Shown here piece by piece: positions 21,494-32,561 of a stretch of DNA of 64,000 nucleotides. Both the position numbers and the translations under genes were made by a program. Position 1 is the stretch's first letter; each line of letters opens with the position of its first letter. Source of the DNA: Lasiosphaeris hirsuta (taxonomy: Eukaryota > Ascomycota > Sordariomycetes > Sordariales > Lasiosphaeriaceae). Where the stretch lies: the NCBI GenBank assembly GCA_030549175.1, contig JAUKUA010000003.1:930001-994000 (forward strand), read 5' to 3'. The notes under the pieces were generated by a model. The model worked only from the letters and a program-made list of their open reading frames with translations. It was not told the DNA's origin and searched no databases.

Positions 21494-22364
21494 TGTATTG
21501 TCGGAACAGTTAGTAAATACCTGATTCTGCGGTGATAAATTGTGGGGGAGGGGTTCGATTTTAACAGCAATCATTTCCCATCATTCATTGGCAGCTCGGT
21601 TCTTTTCTCCGAAATATTGCAGGATCTCGATGATACAGCCGGTTTTGTCAACATAGACGACGCCCGGACCAATCTAAAATCCCGAGTTGACAAGTCCGAG
21701 ACGTGAGATTTTAATGATTCGCCGCAGCCTCTGACCCCGCCGCTCGGGGCTATCGAGAGCTCCCTGTTAAGTGCCCGAAACAAACGTTGTTGTGTCAAAT
21801 TGCTGTTTGGTTGGATGAGGTTTGCTTGGGAGAAGACGCGGGTGGGCTAACAGATCAGAAAAGAAGACCGGGTTTCGCACGCGGCGGACGTTGTGTTAAT
21901 GCCAGTGTCTCAGGCCAATTATTAGGCAAGGAGCTGAGCTATTGCGATGCGCAACCAGCAGAGCCCGCGTTGTACGTGCCGCTGTCACTGTTGACCATTT
22001 CAAGTTGGCGAATGCAAAATATACCGGGGTTGGCTCTCCGGCAGGTATTACGGAATACTAGTAGGCAAAATTTCGTGGGCCCAACTTCCACATCTTTCTC
22101 TGCTCTCGTCGCCGACTACTGGACTTTGAACCCGACCCCCCCCCCCCCCCGCCCCTTCATCCCACGCTCAGACATTGGCCCAATTTGGAAAGGCCAACTC
22201 AACACATATATACCTTGGCTACTTACATGCTGAAACGAAACCATGGGTTACTCGGCGCCCTTCTCGGTGGTCAAGCAGCCCTGGGATAACTACTAGATGC
22301 TCACACGCTTCCCATTTCCTACCAACCACGACCCAAGAAATGGTTTTGCCCTCTGCTCGTGATC
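21494..22364. other. Intergenic region with C-run
   Basis: This lies upstream of the membrane-protein gene. A run of 15 or more C residues lies at about 22136-22150. No gene was found. Confidence 0.5.
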
Positions 22365-22580
22365 ATGGCCGCTGCTTGGGCTGCCAGCCTCGCAGCAAGC
22401 ATTGTCGTCCCCAGCACCATCATTCTCGGCGCTGCTGCGCCAGTCGACGCATCCAGCATCTACATCCCAATGTACCCAGATTCCTTCAACAACAAATCAG
22501 TCGAGATGACATTCTATAAGGCCGACACCCTATTTCCCGTGCCTGCCAGGCGCGCGCTGCGGCGGCCGCTGAGGTACTAG
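22365..22580 (+). pseudogene. N-terminal fragment of a putative secreted protein
   Basis: ATG 22365 opens MAAAWAASLAASIVVPSTII, a signal-peptide-like hydrophobic start, then APVDASSIYIPMYPDSFNNK and VEMTFYKADT before frame is lost at a TAG at 22578. Sequence downstream (about 22600-22730) may hold another decayed exon. The frame runs into the AT-rich repeat block, so it was probably truncated there. The family is not named. Confidence 0.35.
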
Positions 22581-22757
22581 AGCTAGGGGGAAGAAGTGCC
22601 AGTGTATGTCGACGAGCCGGTCCTGGATGGGCACACTGAGAAAAACGAATCAATATTTCGGATAGACTATAGCTACAATATCACTGGTATTGAATTTGGA
22701 CTTAGTATTTTCCAGGCCTTCATTTGAGAGCTACCGGGTCCTGCGTCACAGACTACA

Positions 22758-22890
22758 GCATATTGTTGTACCCTAAAGCTACCCTCAGCAATTTCCATGA
22801 TCGTGCGTGATCCTGAGCCGCTCCTGAGCTAGGGTGAGCTAGCCTCCACAGCCGTGTGCCCAATTTTGGACCCTCGACTAAAGTTACCAT
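22758..22890 (+). repeat. Partial copy of dispersed repeat B with CTGAGC iterations
   Basis: The stretch TACCCTAAAGCTACCCTCA matches the inner edge of the repeats at 57410-57655 (same orientation) and, inverted, at 42415-42660. It is followed by irregular CTGAGC/GAGCT iterations like those in the other copies, but the remaining sequence differs. The match was found by eye over about 30 bp. Confidence 0.45.
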
Positions 22891-23394
22891 TCGGATATTC
22901 CGGTACGTTCCTCGGTTTATGCTAGCTAGTGTGTGGCCACGTCAACGATGACGTTAGTCGCAAAATAGGATTCTTCTAGCATGTATTGCAGCCTAGACTT
23001 TTGACTGTATGTAGTAAGGCGAAGTTCGAAAACGGGCGGAGGAAGGAATGTCCTGGATTCCTCATTGCTCTCTCAATAATTTCCCCGTCACATATCAGGA
23101 AGTACTTTAATGTTGGCGTTGTTTTATGAATGGATTTATAAGGATACAGCTCCCTGGCATGTAGAAAGAAACATACATTTTAATTACTTGTGAAGGGAAG
23201 GCTTCAATTAATTACTTACATACTCTCTATTATACAATCTACCATTTTGCAGCGTAGCCCCTATCCTCGTCACCCTAACGTACCCTGCGTTATAGTTAAG
23301 GCCCAGATTTGGGACCGCGATTAGAAACTTCTAAGGGGCGAAATTGCCCTAATGGGCTAAATCTTGGACTACGGCCCCTAATTGGCCTAGAATA

Positions 23395-23620
23395 TACTAG
23401 TACATGCCCTGGGATGGTACAAATATCCTAGCTCGGATTTTAGGATAGTATATGATATTCTAGCTCGGAATTTAGGATGGTACGTGATATTCCAGCTTAG
23501 AATTTGGGATGGTATATGGTACCTTAGTACATGATATACTAACTAACGATGGGAAGTCCCATAGTATCTTAGTACATGATAGGATGTCTCAGAATATATC
23601 AGTACCTGCCTTGGGATAGT
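23395..23620 (+). repeat. Short tandem array, about 33-36 bp units
   Basis: Repeated blocks of the form TAGGATGGTAYRTGATATTC followed by AGCTCGGAATT recur at least four times with drift, with further GGGATGGTA and AGTACATGATA remnants. It lies in the AT-rich block. Confidence 0.55.
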
Positions 23621-25071
23621 ATCGGCCCGAAAAAGATGTACGGCCGCTTAGTTACCTCGTATTTTGTTAATAGGATTGGTCGCATTTGTGTTTAAACTTC
23701 CTACCCCGGAAATAAGTAAACGGTATTTGTCCTTCTGAATTTATCGTGAAGTGAGATCCTAACTTCCCGAAATTATTCGCCCACTTCCATCTCGGGTCTA
23801 AATTGCCCCCCCCCCCCCCCTCTTTTGGTACCTAATCCTTCGTCGGCTGCTTACTTACGTTTATGTAGCGTAGCGGTATTTAAAATGTGACGTGCCCTAG
23901 ACTGTAAGGTAATACGCCTGAGTAAACAGATAGTAGGATATAAGGTTACCATAAGCGTTCAGACAGTACTTATACTATCTCCTAAGTTGTTTTAGTTAAA
24001 GTTGTATAATAGTAGTTATTTGTAGAGAGTGAACTTCATTACTTGTGTGAGGAACTAAATCCCTTATAAGAGTACTTTTCTGGCTGTACTTATAGACAGA
24101 TATTTACTATGGGCCCGATCGCCCGACAGTCTGATAGCCTATGCTTCCTTTCTTCCTCGGGGTCGTGCCGAGATGCCGATAGCCTGTGACGTATATAGTA
24201 CTTGGCGTATCGGGGCCTTACTTTATCGGCCGTGTCCTAACTTATTGGTTAAGCGGCCCCGTCAGAGTAAGCCACGACACGTCGGGGGTCTCGCTAAGTA
24301 TCTGTATAGGTGTAGGCCGCCCTTTTGGGTTAGGAAGTGATAATAACTGTTTGTTGCTATCACTAAGGTGGGTTCTGGAGAGTTGTAAGAGGTTTGTGAC
24401 TATTAATGGGAGTTTGTGTTGGTGGTTTGGTAGGTTATCTTCTTTTTTTTGGCTCTTTACTTTTCTCTTTAAAATAAGCTAATACGTTTATCTCAGAATT
24501 TGACAGATCGTTGGACATATCTTATATGGGACGCCGGCTGATCCTATTAGTACGCTCTCTAATGGGACCTTCTTAGTTATTATGTTTAGGAGTAATCTTA
24601 GTAAGTATCCCGTAGGGGTTAGGACGGCTTTCGATATTGTACTTAACAAGGCCTTCGTTATTACCTACGTGTGGGGATATGAAAGTCCGACGATCGTCCC
24701 TTACTATCCTGCTCTCGCGTCAGCCCTACCATCTGTTACTGAAGTAAAAATACTAGATCCTATTAAGAGTAGCGGAGGTTACTATATCAGCCTGGGATCT
24801 GTTGGGCGGTTAGTCGCCTGACCGGTTTGCTCTTTAGCTTACCTTGGTCGGGCCGAGCTGAGTTTATTGTTAGGTAGTAAACCGAAGACTTTGTAAGTAT
24901 TTTACTTTGGGGGCGGAGGGTAGGGTTGTCGCGAGAGCGGGGTAGTGAGGGTATTCACAAGTCTTAGGAATCGAACCTTGTTACCGGATGCTGAAGAGAC
25001 GTGGTCTTGGAAGAGGTTTAGAATATAAGTATTAATTAATAAAACAGTATATGTTCTTAATAGCTGTATTA

Positions 25072-26839
25072 CTAGTCGTTCCGCTGCTTTCGAAACGTGT
25101 GAGACGTAAGCCTAGGCCGAATGGTCTTCGCCTTCTTAACAGTGTTGTTTACCGTTGTCTTCGCCCATCCCCTCACTCGGTCTCTTATCCGGAGATCTTC
25201 AGTCAAGGTCCCCGCAAGCTCCTCTTTCTCGAGGCCGTCTCCACCTGATCTGCCTACTCCCTCTGTCTTGGGATACTTGGGCGGGGCTGCGGCTTGCTCC
25301 GGCGAGTAACCTACGACACTCTTACCCTTTACATCTTCCTTTTGCTCGTTAGAGCCCAGGGGCCTTGGGATCGGAAAACTACTCCGTCCCTTACCCGCTA
25401 GGTCTCTCACTTATGTCCTACTTATCTTTGCTTGACTCGGAGTCTGCTGTGGCTACGCGCTTGTCCTTGGCTTCTATCGCCTCGTAGAAAGCCTGAAGAT
25501 CCCGTAGCTTTGCTGTGTCCCCCGGGAATCGCTAGAAGTCGTCTAATAATTCGGGATGGTCGGGAACCTCGTCGATTGCCTCGGTGCCGCCGCCTATGGC
25601 AAGTAGCTTGATCAAGGCCTACTGTAAGTCGAAGGCGATGATCATCTTTTGTATGTGCCGCTTGGGGACAAAGACCTTAAACACGTCTCCGGATTCGACG
25701 TTGAATCCGGTAGCTGGTCGAGAGATGGCCACGATTGGCCGCCTATCTAAAGGGCTGTGATGGCCGTAGTAGGGGCGAAAGGCAGTTTGGATACTCTCCG
25801 TCGTTCGTTCGAGTGGTGCCGCTGGCTTCTGGCCGATGTCCCGCTCTCTCCAAACCATCCAGTTCCACTGGATGCGGAGCGCTATGATCTGATTAGGATT
25901 ACTAGAATCGGCGTCGTGGGTGCCGAGGTACTTGAGGCTAAAATACGCCTTTCCCTACCAGTTGTGAAGGGCTGGTGAGAGCGAAATGGTGTTCCAGTGA
26001 CGGTCGCTGACACCTACCTCGGACGAGAACAAAACCCGAAGACGGCGGTCCAAAGTTACGCTGTGTTGACCAGCTCGTGTCTCTACTATGTGAAGCCCCG
26101 CCATAGAGTGTATGCCGTTCTCTAATCGGCCTCTAGCTTCCTTTGTCGAATTGGCGGCGAAGGGGATGATGTGGTACACGTCGGGATCGCTTGTCCTTGT
26201 GATGACGTAGCGGTTCCGGTCGAGTTTCTGCCGCTTCTCCGTGTAGAAATCGTTTCTTCTGGCCTTCCCATTTGCCTAGAACTTCGTTTTTCTACGTTCC
26301 GCGGTTGTCTCGCTCGCCTCCGATTTGCTGATAGGCTCAGGCTTAGGTTTAGCGACACTATCACGAGCAGCCTCGAGGTTAGCTATCTCCTGGTTGGAGA
26401 GTTTTTTGGTGGCGACTGTAGCTTCGGTTAAAAAAAGGGCGTCAACGGTGGCTAGACGACTTACAGATTTTAAGGACTGCTGGAAGTACATGAATCGACT
26501 CCAGAACGCCATCCCTAATGGTGACTTCCTCGCTATACAAACGGAGAAAGTTCAAATCCATCTGAAGGAGACCCGAGACCTCAAAATCATTGAATGGTCG
26601 GTATTGGTCCTGGGGACGTTGGGTTAGGCGGCAAAATTTCCGCGTCAGTGGTCCTCGAAGTGGCGGATGTGCTGGAGTCGAAGCTCCATGTCGTCGATGG
26701 GTAAGAGATGTAGTGTGCTTTCCTGTTTAGGCAGCTTGTCGGCGCTGCTGAGGAGGCGTCGCAATTCGCGTTGTGCTCTGTTGTTGCCCGCGGTGCTGGC
26801 TACGAGATGCTGGTAGAGCTCGTCCGCCGTTGACGCCAT
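25072..26839 (-). pseudogene. HNH-nuclease-domain protein (HNH_2 type), RIP-inactivated
   Basis: From ATG 26839 one minus-strand frame can be followed for about 400 codons through scattered nonsense codons. It begins MASTADELYQHLVASTAG, continues MAFWSRFMYFQQSLKSVSRL, and reaches the HNH_2 signature RYVITRTSDPDVYHIIPFAA, then DRHWNTISLSPALHNW, stop, GKAYFSLKYLG. In intact homologues this last part reads LH-x-WWGKAYF-x-LK-x-LG, so the stop is TGG->TAG. Other stops follow F (before ANGK), Q (before ALIKLL) and DDF and fit CAG->TAG. After a frame change or intron near 25420 the frame ending RPRLTSHTFRKQRND completes it. Such proteins are abundant in filamentous fungi and their role is unknown. 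Confidence 0.75.
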
Positions 26840-27005
26840 GGTGATATGTTGGATTGTCTAAGGATGGCGGACGCGATTTGTTGCTGGGGAGAGTATTTTT
26901 TTGCAAAAGGTGCAGAAGATTCCGAGTGTATGGTGTGCGCCCCAAAGGTTCCACGAACTTATCGATAAGCCATACCCATCCTTCTGCCCCGTGCACTATT
27001 CTCGG

Positions 27006-27060
27006 CGGCAATGGGTGGACCCCGGGGTCAGCCTGGGGTCAGCCTGGGGTTGGCTGGAGA
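27006..27060 (+). repeat. Short direct repeats
   Basis: Three imperfect tandem copies of a 13-bp unit (GGGGTCAGCCTG) lie upstream of the next gene. Confidence 0.7.
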
Positions 27061-27366
27061 CGAGGCTGGTTGGCGTCGATATTATTATTTTGCGTTCCTA
27101 CCTATTATCCAAGTTGCGAGCAACAAATTCCAGCCAGCTGCTCAAAAAGAACAATAGCACAATGGAAGTCACAGGCAAAATTTTCAACCCAGATGTTTGC
27201 AAACCAATTTTAATTCTCAACATCTTACTACCGCTCTCTTCCAAACTTCTTTCTCTCTTCACCACCATTCTCGTTTTCCCACCCACACGAGGCACAGCTT
27301 TTACCTACGCCAAGATCTTCAGCCTTCTCACGACGCGATACTTGAGCTCTCCAACGCCTCGCTGAC

Positions 27367-27425
27367 GTACGTGCCCTCTCTGTCTCTTGCCCATTGTATC
27401 CGCTCTAACCCCACGAAGCAGACTA
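27367..27425 (+). other. Probable intron in the 5' leader
   Basis: A GTACGT donor, a GCTCTAAC branch-like site and a GAAGCAG acceptor lie shortly upstream of the ATG at 27467. This supports transcription of the following gene on the plus strand. The exon upstream may be leader or coding. Confidence 0.4.
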
Positions 27426-27466
27426 CCAAGATAGCAGCCCCTCCGTCTTCTCAGCACCACTCGGGC

Positions 27467-28243
27467 ATGGCCACGATGTTCAAAAGTGTACGGGACATCG
27501 AGGCGCATCGCCTCATTTGCGACGATATAATCATCAAATTGAACCAAGCACTCGGCATATCTCCCGCCACACCGACACAGAAGGACCGGGATGGCCTATG
27601 GGCTATAGTTTTCGCAAAAGGTTAGGATACGAACTACCCAATATCTGACCCTGGTCAGATACCTGGCCGTCGCGCTGTCCAGTCCATGCTGCAGGTCGGC
27701 ACATGGAGTGTCAATCTTCCGGTGGCCTTACCCGCTAAGCGGCGCAATAGTGGCGAGACAATCAACCTTAACCCGCACCGGCAGGCTGGGGCTCCAGCCT
27801 ACATCAAGCCTAACCTGAAGTGGGACGACTTCGGTATTTCTTTCACCGTCTGCGACAAGCTGAGTTCCTGCGCTAATGCCCGGTATATCAATTTGAGGCC
27901 CGGCTGGACGTTGCAGCAGGCCAGAGCCGAGGCTATGACACACTACGATGAGAACGAGGAGGAGCGCGTCCGAGAATATAACTTCAAACTCGTTACGTGC
28001 TGGGCCAGAGCCCGTCTCCTCAACGTCCTATACGCGGTGGGCAACAACGCAGAAGATGATGTAGTGAATGGTCGCCCGATTGGAAGATGCGAGATTGTTG
28101 AGGACACAGATAGACTGGTCAAGCCCTACACCTGCGCCGACAAACTTGACGAGATGTCGACACTCCTCGCCGAGGCCCAGAGAATTACAGTGGGCCGCCC
28201 GCTTCTACGCGAGAGACTAAAAATCCGGGCACCTCGAGCTTGA
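27467..28243 (+). pseudogene. Hypothetical protein interrupted by a single TAG
   Basis: ATG 27467 (MATMFKSVRDIEAHRLICDD) runs 51 codons to KG-TAG at about 27622. The same frame then continues without interruption for over 200 codons: DTNYPISDPGQIPGRRAVQS, MLQVGTWSVNLPVALP, NLKWDDFGISFTVCDKLS, ending RLKIRAPRA at 28243. No intron that spans the TAG keeps the frame. The TAG would fit a CAG->TAG change, so this is a recently inactivated gene, or two adjacent frames. A start at ATG 27686 would give an intact 185-residue protein. No family was recognised. Confidence 0.5.
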
Positions 28244-28892
28244 ATACATTGGAGCATCGCGGGATGAAGGGAAGAGAAGGAAGTAAGGAAAACATCACTG
28301 ACAGAGCGCAAGCTGGAATCAAAGGGCGGAAAGGGCATGAAGGCTAGAATCCCTAGGCATTGCAAACGGCGGCATTTCTTCAGCATTTTTAAGATTCGGC
28401 AGCAAGGATTTTAGCTTCTCTTCATGTATTGTTAGATTTCTTATCGTTATTCTATGTATTTTACGCCCTGGGCAATCTAATTTAGCTCATTCTTCCCGTC
28501 ACCCTTTCGCCCCTTTAGTATCAGGGTGTGTTTTCTTTCCGCTGAATTGGCTTCTGAACGACTTTGATGAACGGTGTTCATCATGGTTATTGTTACGGCG
28601 GCGAGGATCTGGAATTTAAGATAGAAGGGGAAGACGACAAAGGGGTTTGTAGCTTTGGCAGAGACGGTGCATTCGAAGTGATATGAACAGGGTCAGCGCA
28701 GTGGTATGAGAATTCCAGTGTCCAAGTGACTGTACTGGGTTTGCGTGAAGAAACGGCAGAAGGAAGACTCAAAACGCGACGTAATTCGGAACTTGAAAGA
28801 GCAAATCGTTTCTGTATTCTCCAGTCCTGGTGGTCAATCTATAGAGATCCCCCATCAACCCTCGGTCCCTCATCACTGTTATTCCTAGCAGT
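28244..28892. other. Convergent intergenic region
   Basis: No gene or repeat is visible. It probably contains the 3' ends of both neighbours. Confidence 0.45.
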
Positions 28893-29417
28893 TCAGAAGA
28901 TGGGCTCGTAAAACTCAACCCTATTGATGTTTGGTTTCGACGAAGTGTAACCCACAAAATGTTCCTTCGATGTCATGAACACTCTGAGCTCGTACCAATC
29001 ATTCGTTTCGTCGCGGAAACGATATTTATAGCGCTTGTTACTCTTGATATGAAGACTCCAACCCACAGTCTCCGAGCGGATCCACCAGGACGTGATACCA
29101 CCTACCAAGACGGGGTCGCTGACATCGCCGCTCGATGTAGTTTGGAACCCTACTGGCGGTGCTTTCCAAAATACATCCTGTCCATTCCTGTAATCTTCGG
29201 GAACTGTCCAGGGTACCCATCCAGGGGGTTTGGGGCCGTCATCCTCGGCTACATCCGACTTGGCGTTGCCGCCGGTATCAGCACTGTTGCTTGCTGTTGT
29301 GGCGCCGTCTTCGCCCTTCGGGTGCCCAACTTTGTATGGTTTGCCGAGCGCGCTGGTATGGTCCTCCCAGACGAAGTCGGCTTCGTTGAAGTCAGGGACG
29401 AGTTCCTGGTCGCTCAT
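28893..29417 (-). CDS. Hypothetical 174-residue protein
   Basis: The frame starts at ATG 29417 (MSDQELVPDFNEADFVWEDH) and ends TGA at 28893. The open frame continues 22 codons upstream with a hydrophobic, signal-like stretch (TCLAAFVIFSVGIPPAIN) but no ATG, so an upstream exon supplying a signal peptide is possible. The middle is low-complexity and acidic (AEDDGPKPPGWVPWTVPEDY). The C-terminal half is rich in aromatic residues (SWWIRSETVGWSLHIK, then RYKYRFRDETNDWYELRVFM), suggesting a beta-rich domain. No family was recognised. The regular frame and lack of stops support a real gene. Confidence 0.6.
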   Translation of the reverse strand: MSDQELVPDFNEADFVWEDHTSALGKPYKVGHPKGEDGATTASNSADTGGNAKSDVAEDDGPKPPGWVPWTVPEDYRNGQDVFWKAPPVGFQTTSSGDVSDPVLVGGITSWWIRSETVGWSLHIKSNKRYKYRFRDETNDWYELRVFMTSKEHFVGYTSSKPNINRVEFYEPIF

Positions 29418-29547
29418 GTTGATGGCAGGTGGGATGCCGACGGAAAAGATAACAAAGGCCGCAAGGCAGGTATGAGAGGTCAATAGGTCGTTGGTGTGTG
29501 CTTAGAGACTGGTAGAATTGCGAGTAAAGGCGCTAGTTGGTCCCTCG

Positions 29548-30606
29548 GGGAGGGGGGGGGGGGAAGGAAGGCAAATATATATACGTGGAAGGATTTCACA
29601 CAAAGTCAATGTGGTTTGGAGGACGTAGGTAAAAGAACGATTGTATTGCTTCACTTACTGAGTGCATGCGAGTCGCGCGGAAAAGGGTCCCAACATCGGC
29701 AGCAACCCGCGGGGTTTACCCTCGGCTGCTGTATCAGTAGGCTGCCGGGGAGGGCCGGGGTGGATGCTCCTCTCGGCCTGGCATAGGCGCGGTAGGAGGC
29801 AGAAATGATCATCATGTGGAGCTGGAAGCATGCAGGAAGTATAATATTGAGCTGAAAGCATGCAATTAGAATCAACTCTGCGTGTGCATTTTTTGTGCAG
29901 CGGAGACAGCTCGGTCTAGACGTTCTAGATGCAAGCCACGAAGCTCGGACAGCTTATTTTGTGCAGACGCCTTCACTAATGGGAGGGTCTGACTACGGCA
30001 TCTCGGTCGGGTAATAGAATGGAAATAGCGCGAAATGGTCCCAAATGGTAGTTTGCGTACACTCATCAGCCAGCCACCAGCAAACATCAGCCAGTCACAA
30101 AATATTGCACTTGCTGTGGCTAAGCATCATCAGCCAGCCACAAAATGTGAATACTGGCACTTGCTGTACACTCAGCCAACCAGATTCGCCTAATAAGACC
30201 CTAGGCCCCACACTCTGCCAACCACTTCGGAACTACCTATTGGGAACCTCTGAGCACGACGCCAGGCGAGGCCGGATTCCCGATTTTGACAGGCCGAGAC
30301 TCTTGGAGGATTTGGTTAGAGATCTCTTTGGTCGATCACTAAATGCATGTGCATGCTTTCGATGTCGGCCGCCCAGTCAGATGGTGGGAGTCCACAATTG
30401 CTCAGCCTCGTCCAGTCTGGCAGACTCCCACTAACCAATACATGTACTTGAAGCTGTCTTGAGCAGCCAGTAAGGGGTCCTCGCGCAACGTTGCTGTGAT
30501 TCCATCGCATGCAGCCCTGACAACTTGTGTCATCTAGCTTTCTTACTGTCTAGGTAGCTCTCACTGCTTCCTCCCTCCCTCGTTCTCATTCAGTCATCCC
30601 GTCATC
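29548..30606. other. Divergent intergenic region with G-run and duplications
   Basis: About 1 kb separates two divergent genes. It contains a G-run (about 29550-29561), two copies of an AGCTGRAAGCATGCA motif (about 29820 and 29851) and the 53-bp-scale duplication listed separately. It probably contains both promoters. Confidence 0.45.
30064..30180 (+). repeat. Imperfect tandem duplication upstream of the papain-like gene
   Basis: CATCAGCCAGYCACAAAAT and GCACTTGCTGT each occur twice in the same order about 60 bp apart, with additional CAGCCAGCCAC copies at the left edge. Confidence 0.6.
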
Positions 30607-31545
30607 ATGGTTGGAGAAGCTCAACCCACAGGCTGGCCTCGGCGAGAGTTCTTCGACGAGAGAGACAAATACTACGTCCCCAAGACATACTTTGACCTGA
30701 CGAAGATAAGTCCACTCAACCTCCGAACCCATCCAACCTACGGGGCCCACTTCCACAAGATATACGACCAGCGTCAACCCTCGACCGCCCTAGACCGAAA
30801 TTGCTGGGCGACATGCACTGCGAACGCCGCCGCAGCCGCCTTCGACTACGAATGCAAGCGCCAGGGTCTCCCCGCCCTCCAACCCTCGCGGCTCTTCCTC
30901 TACTTCAACGCTCGGCAGCTGGCCTGGGCAAAGCACAAGAAGCCCTGGAACGATCCGAACAGCAAATCACCCGCGGGACAAGGGTCGTTCATCAGGCTGG
31001 CCTTCAAGAGCATCCACAAGGACGGCGTCTGCGCCGAGGCCGACTGGGGCTACGACGACGCCCACTTTGCCGCGAAGCCGTTGGAGGATACCACCAAAAA
31101 GGCGCTCGAGAACCACGTCGCGCAGTACGCCCGGCTTGATCCTGACCAGCCCGAGGGGGTGGAGAAGAGCATGACTCCCGACGAAAAGGAGGTCATCGGG
31201 GCCATGACGCTGCTTCGACTCCGCCAGTGTCTTGCTGAGGGGTACCCTGTTGTCTTTGGCTTCAAGTATTACTGGGAGGTTGCACCTTTCACGAAAGACG
31301 ACGCGTCGGGTATCTGGGCGTTGCCGCCGCTGCCGAGCAAGACGGGGCCGCCTTCGGATAAGTTCCCCGGCCATTCGGTTCTCGCCATTGGGTTTGATGA
31401 TGAGGAGAAACGCATCCTGTGCCAGAATTCGTGGGGCGAGGCGGTCGAGGGTGCGCCCTTCTTCTGGATCGGGTATGATTGGATCAGGGACTTCGAGGCT
31501 ACCAGCGACTTTTGGATGATGAGACTTGTTGAGAAGCCAAAGTAG
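30607..31545 (+). CDS. Papain-like (family C1) cysteine peptidase homologue
   Basis: A single exon of 312 residues from ATG 30607 in a CATCATGG context. It resembles the microbial C1 family with a CTANA-type nucleophile region: DRNCWATCTANAAAAAFDYE, in which Cys 70 (CTANA) or Cys 66 would be catalytic. The histidine block is FPGHSVLAIGFDD (His 256) and the asparagine block CQNSWG (Asn 274). There is no signal peptide and no obvious inhibitory propeptide, so it is probably cytosolic. In most relatives a Gln lies six residues before the Cys (DQ-x2-LGSC). Here an extra stretch separates DQ from CTANA and the usual Gln position is Arg, so activity is uncertain. It is a free-standing gene with no linked inhibitor seen. 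Confidence 0.83.
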   Translation: MVGEAQPTGWPRREFFDERDKYYVPKTYFDLTKISPLNLRTHPTYGAHFHKIYDQRQPSTALDRNCWATCTANAAAAAFDYECKRQGLPALQPSRLFLYFNARQLAWAKHKKPWNDPNSKSPAGQGSFIRLAFKSIHKDGVCAEADWGYDDAHFAAKPLEDTTKKALENHVAQYARLDPDQPEGVEKSMTPDEKEVIGAMTLLRLRQCLAEGYPVVFGFKYYWEVAPFTKDDASGIWALPPLPSKTGPPSDKFPGHSVLAIGFDDEEKRILCQNSWGEAVEGAPFFWIGYDWIRDFEATSDFWMMRLVEKPK

Positions 31546-32157
31546 GATCATAGGCGTCTATGCGCAGCTGTTTGCCGGCATGCCGAAGTGGGAGTATGGG
31601 GATCTGACGGTTTTGTTCAACGGGGCGAGGCGGACTTTGAGACACCCGAGGGCTTCTGGCATGTTAAGCTTATGGGTTTTCTCGTTTTCTTTTCTTTTTT
31701 TTTTTCGCTGCTGTGTCACTTGAGGGCTTCCTGACGACGATGTACTCATATCATTTATGGACATAACCTAGAGGGATTAGCGTCGATCGTCATATTTGGT
31801 AGTTTGGTTGTACCCTGTGGACGACTCTCTCTGAGCAATGTGTACCTTGTGAGAAACGAAGACTAGTACACCAAATCATAGACCGGGTCTCAATTTCTAG
31901 GTAATACCTTCTCCTGACCTCTTACGGAAGAGCCATTCCCGATTAAGACGGTCGGGCTTGCATACCTACCCTGTACATGCACATTATGCATCCTGTTATA
32001 TAACATTTACAGACTTTCCCAGCCAAGACGCTGACTACCCCAACACGACGCGGTCCCAAAATTATACCATCCTAAACTCCTAACCAGAACCTCCGGGAGA
32101 CGCAACCCCGCTCTGAGGTATGAAACTCACACTTTTTTCAATCATGTATTCGGTGTT
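31546..32157. other. Intergenic stretch
   Basis: This is the 3' flank of the peptidase gene (T-run at about 31688-31705) followed by unrecognised sequence up to repeat A. Confidence 0.4.
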
Positions 32158-32435
32158 ATATGAGACGAATCTGGGCATACGAAATTTCCATTTCTGTACC
32201 TCGCTCACGTGACAATGCTTATCCCGGCTCAGGCCCAGCTCAGTCTTTGCTCAGTCTTGGCTCAGTCTTGGTTCAGTCTTTACTCAAGCTTGCTCACCTT
32301 TGCTCAGGCGAAGTACCATTTTTGGCGAGCTGCGCCGCAGCATGCTGAATTGCTTCAACTCTAGCTGAGTGGGCCCAGAAGTGGGCTGAGAATTGATCCC
32401 ATATATAAAGATGGCCAAAATCGGTCCCCATTTGC
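32158..32435 (+). repeat. Dispersed repeat A, forward copy
   Basis: The end motif GACGAATCTGGGCATACGAA is followed by multiple CTCAGTCTTGG/GCTCAG iterations and ends CCCATATATAAAGATGGCC. The reverse complement of 55735-55975 matches this in the same order over about 250 bp. The CTCAG iterations resemble subterminal binding-site arrays of DNA transposons. No transposase was recognised nearby. Confidence 0.65.
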
Positions 32436-32561
32436 CTCTCCTTTCACTCTTCTATTTTTTCGTGTTGCCTATGTCACGAACCAGAGTAATCTGTGCGCAG
32501 CAAAAAGTGGGGCCGGAGAACGCCTCACTACCAATCGTTGAAACCACCAATCACAGGAGGA

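Larger units (their letters stand above)
22600..25060. repeat. AT-rich, probably RIP-mutated repeat block
   Basis: Base composition drops sharply relative to the flanks, stops are frequent in all six frames, and TpA is conspicuous. No protein family could be read on either strand, although open stretches of 80-100 codons persist (24186-24482 and 24582-24821). Features inside include a repeat end (22758-22890), a short tandem array (23395-23620) and a 15-base C-run (about 23806-23820). It is best read as one or more old transposon insertions degraded by C-to-T mutation. Confidence 0.6.
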
